A stretch of DNA of 64,000 nucleotides, taken from assembly GCF_012971725.1 (NCBI RefSeq), contig NZ_CP048833.1, positions 4,464,001 through 4,528,000 of the forward strand, read 5' to 3'. How positions within the stretch are numbered: position 1 is the stretch's first letter; every line of letters starts with the position of its first letter. The position numbers and the translations under genes are program-made. The notes beneath the pieces were generated by a model that worked only from the letters and a program-made list of their open reading frames with translations, was not told the DNA's origin and searched no databases. The stretch comes from Pseudomonas multiresinivorans. GTDB lineage: Bacteria; Pseudomonadota; Gammaproteobacteria; Pseudomonadales; Pseudomonadaceae. Below, piece after piece: positions 16,479-25,977 of the stretch.

Positions 16479-19085
16479 TCAGCGCTTGTCCTCGACCTTC
16501 CACTTGCCGCCGTCGAAGAACGCGCGCCAGCCGGTGGGCTTGCCATCGACCTCGGACTGCACGTACTGCTCCTTGGTCTTGCGGCTGAAGCGGATCACCG
16601 CCGGGCGTCCATCCGGGTCTTTTGCCGGCGCGGCGAGCAGGAAGTGGTACTTCGGATCCAGCTCTTCCTTGTGTGGAATCAGCTCGGCCACCAGCGGAGC
16701 ACGGGTCTCGCGGTTCTTCGGGAACTGGCTGGCGGCCAGGAACAGGCCGGAAGCGCCGTCACGCAGTACGTAGATGTCGTCCACCTTCTCGCACTTGAGT
16801 TCCGGCATGCGGATGGCGTCCATCTTCGGCGGTGCGGGCTCGCCGCTCTTCAGCAGCTTGCGGGTGTTCTTGCAGGTCGGATTGGTGCAACCGAAGAACT
16901 TGCCGAAGCGGCCGGTCTTGAGTTGCATCTCGCTGCCGCACTTGTCGCATTCGAGGCTCGGACCTTCGTAGCCCTTGATGCGGTACTGGCCCTCTTCGAT
17001 CTCGTAGCCGGCGCAATCGGGGTTGTTACCACAGATGTGCAGCTTGCGCTTCTCGTCGACCAGGTAGGCATCCATCGCGGTGCTGCAGATAGGGCAACGG
17101 TGTTTGCCACGCAGCACGCGGGACTCGGATTCGCCCTCGTCATCCGCGGCGATCTCGTCGCCCGGAATCAGGTTGACGGTCGCCTTGCAGCGCTCTTTCG
17201 GCGGCAGGCTGTAACCCGAGCAGCCGAGGAACACGCCGGTGGAGGCGGTACGGATCATCATCGGCCGGCCGCACTCGCGGCAGGGGATGTCGGTCAGCGT
17301 CGGCTGGTTGGCGCGCATGCCGTCGTTGGAGGCTTCGGCCAGGTCGAGCTTCTTGCGGAAGTCGCCGTAGAACTCGTCCAGCACATTTTTCCAGTCACGC
17401 TCGCCCTGGGCCACGTCATCGAGGTTCTCTTCCATGCCGGCGGTGAAGCCGTAGTCCATCAGGTTGGAGAAGCTCTCGTTGAGGCGGTCGGTGACGATGT
17501 CGCCCATCTTTTCCGCGTAGAAGCGGCGGTTGTGGGTGGTGACGTAGCCCCGCTCCTGGATGGTGGAGATGATCGCCGCGTAGGTGGACGGGCGGCCGAT
17601 GCCGCGCTTTTCCAGCTCCTTGACCAGGCTGGCTTCGGAGAAGCGCGCCGGCGGCTTGGTGAAGTGCTGGCTCGGATCGAGCTTGAGCAGCTTCATCGCG
17701 TCACCTTGGGTCATGACCGGCAGAACATCGTCCTCGCCCGGCTTGCTCTGCTGCGGCAGAACCTTGGTGTAGCCATCGAACTTGAGGATGCGGCCCTTGG
17801 CACGCAGCTCGAAGTCACCGGCTGCCACGCTGACAGTGGTGGACAGGTACTCGGCCGGCGGCATCTGGCAGGCCACGAACTGGCGCCAGATCAGGTCGTA
17901 AAGGCGCTCGGCGTCCCGCTCCATGCCCGACAACTGGGTCGGACGCAGGTTGACGTCGGAAGGACGAATCGCTTCGTGCGCTTCCTGGGCACCTTCCTTG
18001 CTGGAATAGAAATTCGGCTTTGCCGGCAGGTATTTCTTGCCGAACTCGCTGTCGATGAAGCCGCGCACCATGTCGATGGCGTCGGCCGACAGGTTGGTCG
18101 AGTCGGTACGCATATAGGTGATGTAGCCGGCTTCGTAGAGACGCTGGGCCATCATCATGGTCTTCTTCACACCAAAGCCCAGGCGATTGCTCGCGGCCTG
18201 CTGCAGGGTGGAAGTGATGAACGGGGCCGAGGGCTTGCTGGAGGTCGGCTTGTCCTCGCGCTTGGCGATGCTGTAGCTGGAAGCCTTGAGCTTCTCCAGG
18301 GCGGCCATGGCCTGCGCTTCATTGAGCGGCTTGAAGGCTTCGCCCTTCTCGCGCACCACTTCGAAGCGGACCTTGTCGTTCTTCGGCGTGCCGAGGTCGG
18401 CATGGACTTCCCAGTACTCTTCCGGGACGAAGGCGCGGATCTCGCGCTCACGCTCGACTACCAGCTTCACCGCCACCGACTGCACGCGGCCGGCCGACAG
18501 GCCGCGGGCGATCTTGGCCCACAGCAGCGGCGAGACCATGTAGCCCACCACCCGATCTAGGAAGCGGCGCGCCTGCTGGGCATTCACGCGATTGATATCC
18601 AGCTCGCCGGGCTGGGAGAAGGCCTCTTGAATGGCTTTCTTGGTGATTTCGTTGAAGACCACGCGCTTGTAGCGCGAGTCGTCGCCGCCGATAGCCTCGC
18701 GCAGGTGCCAGGCAATGGCCTCCCCTTCGCGGTCCAAGTCAGTTGCGAGATAGATGGTGTCGGCGTCCTTGGCCAGGCGGCGCAGTTCCTCGATCACCTT
18801 TTCCTTGCCGGGCAGGATCTCGTACTTGGCCTTCCAGCCGTGCTCCGGGTCGACACCCATGCGGGTGACGAGCTGGCGCTTGGCCTTCTCCTTCGGCGAC
18901 AGGGCCGGCGCTTCGGAAGCGGTCTTGCGCGCTTTCGCCGCAGGCTCCTTCGACGCGGACGAGCCGCTGGTGGGCAGGTCGCGGATGTGGCCGATGCTCG
19001 ACTTCACCACGTACTGGTTGCCCAGGTACTTGTTGATGGTCTTGGCCTTGGCCGGTGATTCCACGATGACCAGCGATTTACCCAT
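16479..19085 (-). CDS. topA: DNA topoisomerase I
   Basis: 868 residues, type IA topoisomerase that relaxes negative supercoils. The N-terminal TOPRIM domain begins GKSLVIVESPAKAKTINKYL, with DLDREGEAIAWHL carrying the Mg2+-binding Asp residues. The catalytic Tyr is Y324 in YITYMRTDSTNLS. The C-terminus contains three four-Cys zinc-ribbon repeats (CRECGRPMM..., CPICSTAMD..., CDKCGSEMQ...) and then ribbon-like tail modules, the same layout as E. coli TopA. An insertion SGSSASKEPAAKARKTASE in the TOPRIM region is common in pseudomonads. The ATG at 19085 gives the family N-terminus MGKSLVIVESPAKA. Confidence 0.98.
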   Translation of the reverse strand: MGKSLVIVESPAKAKTINKYLGNQYVVKSSIGHIRDLPTSGSSASKEPAAKARKTASEAPALSPKEKAKRQLVTRMGVDPEHGWKAKYEILPGKEKVIEELRRLAKDADTIYLATDLDREGEAIAWHLREAIGGDDSRYKRVVFNEITKKAIQEAFSQPGELDINRVNAQQARRFLDRVVGYMVSPLLWAKIARGLSAGRVQSVAVKLVVEREREIRAFVPEEYWEVHADLGTPKNDKVRFEVVREKGEAFKPLNEAQAMAALEKLKASSYSIAKREDKPTSSKPSAPFITSTLQQAASNRLGFGVKKTMMMAQRLYEAGYITYMRTDSTNLSADAIDMVRGFIDSEFGKKYLPAKPNFYSSKEGAQEAHEAIRPSDVNLRPTQLSGMERDAERLYDLIWRQFVACQMPPAEYLSTTVSVAAGDFELRAKGRILKFDGYTKVLPQQSKPGEDDVLPVMTQGDAMKLLKLDPSQHFTKPPARFSEASLVKELEKRGIGRPSTYAAIISTIQERGYVTTHNRRFYAEKMGDIVTDRLNESFSNLMDYGFTAGMEENLDDVAQGERDWKNVLDEFYGDFRKKLDLAEASNDGMRANQPTLTDIPCRECGRPMMIRTASTGVFLGCSGYSLPPKERCKATVNLIPGDEIAADDEGESESRVLRGKHRCPICSTAMDAYLVDEKRKLHICGNNPDCAGYEIEEGQYRIKGYEGPSLECDKCGSEMQLKTGRFGKFFGCTNPTCKNTRKLLKSGEPAPPKMDAIRMPELKCEKVDDIYVLRDGASGLFLAASQFPKNRETRAPLVAELIPHKEELDPKYHFLLAAPAKDPDGRPAVIRFSRKTKEQYVQSEVDGKPTGWRAFFDGGKWKVEDKR

Positions 19086-19177
19086 GGATCGGAAGATTCC
19101 TGCGTCGAAAAGATGAATTTACAAGGAGGGAGGCGCTTGGAGCGGCACCGCTATATATAGTGGCGGTCGCGCCAAGG

Positions 19178-19441
19178 TCAAGCTTGGGTTTCGCCGGACG
19201 GGCCGGTCTGAAGACCCAACGGATCGTCTTCGGCGCTGATCAGAGCGAATCGCGGAACCTTCTCGCCATTCACTTCCACCGCCTCGGTGAACATGCTCAG
19301 CGGGCGCACCCAGAGGCCGAATTCGCCATAAAGCGCCTGGTAGATCACCAGGTCTTCCTCGGTCTCCGAATGCCGGGCGACGCCGAGCACGCGGTACTGC
19401 TGTCCCTTGTAGTGTCGATACAATCCGGGCTGCAAGTGCAT
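19178..19441 (-). CDS. DUF1653 family protein
   Basis: 87 residues. The sequence (LQPGLYRHYKGQQYRVLGVA then RHSETEEDLVIYQALYGEFG and LWVRPLSMFTEAVEVNG) is the DUF1653 fold, a small beta-barrel found across bacteria, with function unknown. The ATG at 19441 has GGAGGGAGA upstream; a longer frame to 19537 has no ribosome site and would run into the fadA terminator. It lies between fadA and topA, same strand. Confidence 0.85.
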   Translation of the reverse strand: MHLQPGLYRHYKGQQYRVLGVARHSETEEDLVIYQALYGEFGLWVRPLSMFTEAVEVNGEKVPRFALISAEDDPLGLQTGPSGETQA

Positions 19442-19514
19442 GTCGGTTCTCCCTCCGCCGGCCAAAAGGCGGCGATTGTGCTGATTGCGCGGCTGCCGGG
19501 CAATCCCCACCCGA

Positions 19515-19547
19515 CAAAAACGAAAGCCGGGGCACAAGGCCCCGGCT
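19515..19547 (-). terminator. Intrinsic terminator of the fadBA operon
   Basis: Stem AGCCGGGGC (19525-19533) with GCCCCGGCT (19539-19547). On the minus strand it is followed by TTCGTTTTTG. It lies 17 nt after the fadA stop. Confidence 0.88.
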
Positions 19548-19564
19548 CGTCCATCCGCGAAAGC

Positions 19565-20740
19565 TTAGACGCGTTCGAAGACGGTGGTGATGCCCTGACC
19601 GAGGCCCACACACATGGTGGACACGCCCAGAGTACCGCCGTTCTGCTTCATCACGTTCAGCAGGGTGCCGGAGATACGCGCACCGGAGCAGCCGAACGGG
19701 TGACCCAGGGCGATGGCGCCGCCGTGCAGGTTGACCTTCTCGTCCATCTTGTCGAGCACCTTGAGGTCCTTCAGCACCGGCAGGGCCTGTGCGGCGAAGG
19801 CTTCGTTGAGCTCGAAGAAGTCGATATCGTTGATGGTCAGGCCGGCGCGCTTGAGCGCCTTGTTGGTCGACGGAACCGGACCGTAGCCCATGATCGCCGG
19901 ATCAACGCCCGCCACGGCCATGGCACGAACCACGGCCATCGGCTGCACACCCAGGTCCTGGGCGCGCTGGGCGCTCATGACGATCATGCAGGAAGCGCCG
20001 TCGGTGATCTGCGAGGAAGTACCCGCAGTCACGGTACCGCCTTTGGGGTTGAACGCCGGTTTCAGGGCGGCCAGGCTTTCCAGGGTGGTTTCCGGACGGA
20101 TGGTTTCGTCGAAGTCGAAGATCTTCAGGAAGCCGTTCTCGTCGTAGCCTTCCATCGGGATGATTTCGTCTTTGAACTTGCCTTCCTGGGTCGCTTTCCA
20201 GGCCAGTTGGTGCGAACGCACGCCGAACTTGTCCTGCGCCTCGCGGGTGATGCCGTGCATCTTGCCCAGCATCTCGGCGGTCAGGCCCATCATGCCCGAC
20301 GCCTTGGCGGCGTACAGGGACATGTGCGGGTTCGGATCGACGCCGTGCATCATGCCGACGTGGCCCATGTGCTCCACGCCGCCGATGACGAAGACGTCAC
20401 CGTTGCCGGTCTGGATCGCCTGCACGGCAGTGTGCAGGGCGCTCATGGACGAGCCGCACAGGCGGCTGACGGTCTGGCCGGCGCTGGTGTGCGGGATCTG
20501 GGTCATCAGCGACGCCATGCGCGCGATGTTCCAGCCCTGCTCCAGGGTCTGGTTCACGCAGCCCCAGATCACGTCCTCGACTTCCGCCGGGTCGATCTTC
20601 GGGTTGCGCTCCAGGAGCTTGCTGATCAGGTGCGCGGACATGTTCTCCGCGCGGGTATTGCGGTGCATGCCACCCTTCGAACGGCCCATCGGGGTGCGGC
20701 CGAAGTCGACAATGACGGCGTCTCTCGGATTCAGGCTCAT
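19565..20740 (-). CDS. fadA: 3-ketoacyl-CoA thiolase (FadA)
   Basis: 391 residues, beta subunit of the fatty acid oxidation complex. It cleaves 3-ketoacyl-CoA with CoA to acetyl-CoA and a shortened acyl-CoA. The nucleophilic Cys is in VSRLCGSSMSAL. The second active-site region is NEAFAAQALPVL (His replaced by Asn-Glu context as usual) and GGAIALGHPFGCSGAR carries the catalytic His; the C-terminal Cys is in STMCVGLGQG. The gene starts 30 nt after the fadB stop and shares its promoter, giving the usual alpha2-beta2 complex FadB-FadA. Confidence 0.96.
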   Translation of the reverse strand: MSLNPRDAVIVDFGRTPMGRSKGGMHRNTRAENMSAHLISKLLERNPKIDPAEVEDVIWGCVNQTLEQGWNIARMASLMTQIPHTSAGQTVSRLCGSSMSALHTAVQAIQTGNGDVFVIGGVEHMGHVGMMHGVDPNPHMSLYAAKASGMMGLTAEMLGKMHGITREAQDKFGVRSHQLAWKATQEGKFKDEIIPMEGYDENGFLKIFDFDETIRPETTLESLAALKPAFNPKGGTVTAGTSSQITDGASCMIVMSAQRAQDLGVQPMAVVRAMAVAGVDPAIMGYGPVPSTNKALKRAGLTINDIDFFELNEAFAAQALPVLKDLKVLDKMDEKVNLHGGAIALGHPFGCSGARISGTLLNVMKQNGGTLGVSTMCVGLGQGITTVFERV

Positions 20741-20770
20741 AAATTCACTCTCGCTCTATTCGTTGCGCAC

Positions 20771-22918
<2,148 letters not shown>

Positions 22919-23067
22919 CAACTGATCTCCACGCTAGGGAAGCTTGAAATCACACGTCGGACACCGTGTATCGGGACGGCCCGGCAGTCGCCGAGGATAG
23001 TCCCAAAGCTTGCGGCACACCCGCCAACGCGATAGCCGGGGCGTTCTGATCAAGTCACTGCACGGGG

Positions 23068-23094
23068 CAAACGCTCGATTCATACGCCCGTTTG
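23068..23094 (-). promoter_or_regulatory. Tandem PsrA-like operator at fadBA
   Basis: CAAAC-GCTC-GATTC (23068-23081) and CATAC-GCCC-GTTTG (23081-23094) share one base, exactly as the two sites at psrA do. Each has one mismatch from the PsrA motif. They lie just downstream of the predicted fadB -10 element. Confidence 0.72.
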
Positions 23095-23110
23095 ATTTGG
23101 GTGCGCCCAC

Positions 23111-23137
23111 CTTCTAGGAAAAGCCAAGGCTTGTCAA
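23111..23137 (-). promoter_or_regulatory. Candidate fadBA promoter
   Basis: On the minus strand, perfect TTGACA (23132-23137), a 15-bp spacer and TAGAAG (23111-23116). The short spacer and poor -10 make exact placement uncertain. The operator would sit at about +10 to +36. Confidence 0.5.
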
Positions 23138-23393
23138 TCAGCGAGACGCAACAGTCGCAAAGCGGCCGGGGCGTCTGGGCCGGAGCATTCAGCGCAGTCC
23201 TGACACCCCATTCATCACGCCTATCATGACAATTGCTACCTGGCACCACCGTCCCGACAGCCACTGTTCAAACCCCATGGCCCGCGCTAGAGTCGGGCGC
23301 AATGGCGATCTGCCTCCTGCCAACGCTGGCGGACGCCTGGAACCTGTGCAAAACAAAACAACAAGAAGCCCATGGCTCCAAGGAGTTGGAACG

Positions 23394-24200
23394 ATGTCCA
23401 GCCGTCCGCTCGTGCGTCTGCTGTCCGCGCTCGCGCTCACCGCCCTGCCCCTCATCGCTGCCGCCGACACCGCCAGCGACCTGCTCAACGTCCACCAGAC
23501 GCGCCTGGCCGCCCAGCGCAGCCTCGGTGATTTTTTCATGTTCAACGCGATGGAAGGCGACCAGAAGTACGCCAAGATGGTCGAGGCCTCGGCGCAGACC
23601 GCGACCGACGCCCTGGGCAAGCTGGGAGAAATGCCCGGCAACGAATCGAAGAAGCTCAGTAGCGAGTTGCAGGATGAATGGAAAGCCTACGCGACTCAGT
23701 TGCACACCCTCACCGGTGCACTGGACAAGAGCGGCTACACCGACCTGCAACCGGTGGCCGACCTCGCCGCACAGAACCGCAAGCTGCTGGACACCGCCGA
23801 GCAGCTCTACGCGAAGATCCAGGAAGAAAGCGGCAGCAAGGTCCCGCCGCTGACCCAGCAGACCCGCGAGCAGAGCCTGCTGATGCAGGACATCGCGGTG
23901 GACTACGCCTCGCGCAATGCTTCGGTAGGCGCCAGCTTCTTCGGCGGCGGCGAAGAGCGTCCGCTGGACGACCTGGCCAACCGCTTCGCGATCAACCTGG
24001 TGAAACTGCAACAGGCGCCGCAGACCACGCCTGAGATCGGCCAGGAGCTGCGCGGCGTGGCGATCAAGTGGCGCTACATCGAGAAATCGCTGCAGAACTA
24101 CAACCAGAACAGCGTGCCTTTCCTGATCAACAAGTACTCCGACCGCATCATCGAAGACCTGGAGAAAGTCTCAGGCCTCTATGCCGCGCAGCAGAGCTGA
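23394..24200 (+). CDS. Secreted conserved protein, mostly helical
   Basis: 268 residues. A signal peptide (MSSRPLVRLLSALALTALPLIAAA|DTASDLL) is followed by a mature domain of long helices (NVHQTRLAAQRSLGDFFMFN...EGDQKYAKMVEAS, DEWKAYATQLHTLTGAL, RFAINLVKLQQAPQ) with no cysteine and no catalytic signature. The helical-bundle look recalls periplasmic sensor domains, but there is no membrane segment after the signal. AAGGAG precedes the ATG at 23394. A homologue sits beside fadBA in other Pseudomonas. Function unknown. Confidence 0.82.
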   Translation: MSSRPLVRLLSALALTALPLIAAADTASDLLNVHQTRLAAQRSLGDFFMFNAMEGDQKYAKMVEASAQTATDALGKLGEMPGNESKKLSSELQDEWKAYATQLHTLTGALDKSGYTDLQPVADLAAQNRKLLDTAEQLYAKIQEESGSKVPPLTQQTREQSLLMQDIAVDYASRNASVGASFFGGGEERPLDDLANRFAINLVKLQQAPQTTPEIGQELRGVAIKWRYIEKSLQNYNQNSVPFLINKYSDRIIEDLEKVSGLYAAQQS

Positions 24201-24227
24201 TCGCTTCAGGGATGCTGCTCGAGGGCT

Positions 24228-24662
24228 TCAGGCTTGCTGCTTAAGGAAGGCAGCGACTCGCTCGAGGTCGCTGCTGTCGCCCCGCTCGCCCCAGTACAGC
24301 GCGAGGAACTGGGGCGTCGCCTCGACCATGTAGACGTCCTTCGGCAGGCTGGCGAGCGCCTGGGCCAGCTCGGCGGGGGCGCTCGCCTCGCGCCAGCGGT
24401 CCAGCCAGACGCCCGGCTCGCTCTGCCAGTAGCACCAGACATCGCGGTTCCTGCCGCGCGCGCGGTGGTACTGAGCGCACTGGCGCGGTGGCTGCCGTTC
24501 CAGCCAGTGCGGCCACTCCTGCTGCGCCATCTGCATGGCCAGGCCCAGGCGCCGCGCCTGCAGGCGAAGGTCCATCTGCCCGCGCTGGCCGCGCGAGGGA
24601 ATCAGCCAGGTCAGGGGGCTGAGCACCAATGCGATAAGAAGAATTACCATCCATGTGGTCAT
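24228..24662 (-). CDS. Small membrane-anchored protein
   Basis: 144 residues. A single N-terminal membrane segment (MVILLIALVLSPLTWLIPS) precedes a basic, Trp- and Arg-rich soluble domain (EWPHWLERQPPRQCAQYHRA, DVWCYWQSEPGVWLDRWREA) and a C-terminal part ending DSSDLERVAAFLKQQA. No enzyme motif is visible. The start is uncertain: no good ribosome site precedes the ATG at 24662 or the longer frame to 24689. Similar genes are found here in Pseudomonas, so it is probably real. It converges on the secreted-protein gene. Confidence 0.65.
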   Translation of the reverse strand: MTTWMVILLIALVLSPLTWLIPSRGQRGQMDLRLQARRLGLAMQMAQQEWPHWLERQPPRQCAQYHRARGRNRDVWCYWQSEPGVWLDRWREASAPAELAQALASLPKDVYMVEATPQFLALYWGERGDSSDLERVAAFLKQQA

Positions 24663-24743
24663 ATCGGTTATACCGGTCAAACAGGTCAAGCACGGCCTTT
24701 AGGGCCATACTGATAATTATCGAGTCCCCCGGAGGAGACGCTC

Positions 24744-25184
24744 ATGCCCTACCAACACATTCTGGTCGCCGTCGACCTTACCGAAGAATGCGATCCGGTG
24801 ATGAAGCGGGCGGTCGCGCTGGCCAAGGCAAACGATGCCCGGCTCTCGGCGGTGCATGTGGTCGAGCCCATGGCCATGGCCTTCGGTGGTGACGTGCCGA
24901 TGGACCTGTCGATGCTGCAACAGCAGCAGTTCGACCAGGCCAAGGAACGCCTGCACCAGTTCACCCTTACCTACGCCGAAATCACCAGCTCCCAGTGCCA
25001 CCTGGTCTACGGCCAGCCGCGCCAGGAAATCCACCGCCTCGCCGATGAGCAGGACTGTGACCTGATCGTCGTCGGTAGCCATGGCCGCCACGGCCTCGCC
25101 CTGCTGCTGGGTTCCACCGCCAACGATGTGCTGCACGGCGCACCTTGCGACGTTCTCGCCGTACGCCTGCAGAAAACCAGCTGA
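24744..25184 (+). CDS. Universal stress protein, UspA family
   Basis: 146 residues with the single Usp domain: start MPYQHILVAVDLTEECDPVM, middle AVALAKANDARLSAVHVVEP, and the nucleotide-binding signature VVGSHGRHGLALLLGSTANDVLHGAPCDVLAV (G-x2-G-x9-G-S/T). UspA-type proteins bind ATP and accumulate in stress and anaerobic survival in Pseudomonas. GGAGGAG lies 9 nt upstream of the ATG. The 81-nt gap to the divergent membrane-protein gene is short for two promoters. Confidence 0.93.
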   Translation: MPYQHILVAVDLTEECDPVMKRAVALAKANDARLSAVHVVEPMAMAFGGDVPMDLSMLQQQQFDQAKERLHQFTLTYAEITSSQCHLVYGQPRQEIHRLADEQDCDLIVVGSHGRHGLALLLGSTANDVLHGAPCDVLAVRLQKTS

Positions 25185-25228
25185 GCCAACTCGAGTGAAA
25201 CAGTGGGCCCTGCGGGGCCCGCTTCGTT

Positions 25229-25915
25229 TCAGGCGCCGAGCATATCCCCGCTCATCAGCAGCGGGCGCACCTTCTGCAACTGCGCCTCCAGCGAATAACT
25301 CATGCTCGACGCCATGGAGAAGAAGCTGAGGAAAGCTTTCAGGTTCGAGTCGCCCTCGCAGGTCTCGTGAATCCGCTGCCAGAACGCCTGGTTCACCAGC
25401 TGCAGCTGCTGGAACTGTTTCACCAACCCCTTCAGTTCCCAGTCCGCATGCCGCCCTTCACGGAAGTTGAAGTACTGCCGCATCAGGTACAGCGACACCG
25501 CGCGCAGGATGAACTCCTGGTTACTGGCGAACGGCAAGTGCTGCTGCGCCATCGGCTTGAGCCGGCCCAGCAGCGGGCAGGCGCTGGTGGCCATGATCAC
25601 GCCAAGCAGTGCGCGCAGCCCCTCTTCCAACCCCGCGTGCTTGATGTACTCGCGCTCCGGTGTGCGGACCTGCACCGAAACCTTCTTGAAGGCCGGCAAA
25701 CCACGGAAGTCCTCGATCACTCGGTGCAGGTCCACCGCCGCCGGGCAATGGCTGTGCTGCGCCGGGTTCAGCGGGCAGTTGCTGCAGCGGTTGTTCTCCA
25801 GGCGCGTCCAGCGTGGCGTCTGGGCGGCTATCTGCGGCTCGTACTGGCGCTCCAGCTCTATGCGGTAACTGAACTCGTGCTCATCATCCAGGGTGATGCG
25901 GTACTCGATTGCCAT
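25229..25915 (-). CDS. Conserved hypothetical protein with CxxC-x9-CP cluster
   Basis: 228 residues, soluble. The N-terminal part (MAIEYRITLDDEHEFSYRIE) looks beta-stranded. A Cys/His-rich segment follows, RCSNCPLNPAQHSHCPAAVD, whose CxxC and His-Cys-Pro could bind a metal, and then a helical domain with SACPLLGRLKPMAQQHLPFA. The remainder is helical and Phe/Gln-rich (LVKQFQQLQLVNQAFWQRI). No known catalytic motif is seen. It is convergent with the Usp gene and is conserved at this place in Pseudomonas. Function unknown. Confidence 0.8.
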   Translation of the reverse strand: MAIEYRITLDDEHEFSYRIELERQYEPQIAAQTPRWTRLENNRCSNCPLNPAQHSHCPAAVDLHRVIEDFRGLPAFKKVSVQVRTPEREYIKHAGLEEGLRALLGVIMATSACPLLGRLKPMAQQHLPFASNQEFILRAVSLYLMRQYFNFREGRHADWELKGLVKQFQQLQLVNQAFWQRIHETCEGDSNLKAFLSFFSMASSMSYSLEAQLQKVRPLLMSGDMLGA

Positions 25916-25977
25916 TCGGCCATCCCTAACAGTCTTTGATCAGCGATACGCACGGGCACATCGCCAGACCGAACGGA

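Larger units (their letters stand above)
22919..23393. other. 475-bp intergenic region between divergent fadB and a secreted-protein gene
   Basis: The fadB side holds the promoter and paired operator described separately. From about 23140 to 23380 the frame on the + strand stays open upstream of the secreted protein, but has no ribosome site and no recognisable protein sequence. I see no RNA gene or repeat here. Confidence 0.6.

Noticed and set aside
16410..18560. 716-residue open frame on the + strand
   Set aside because: Antisense to topA.
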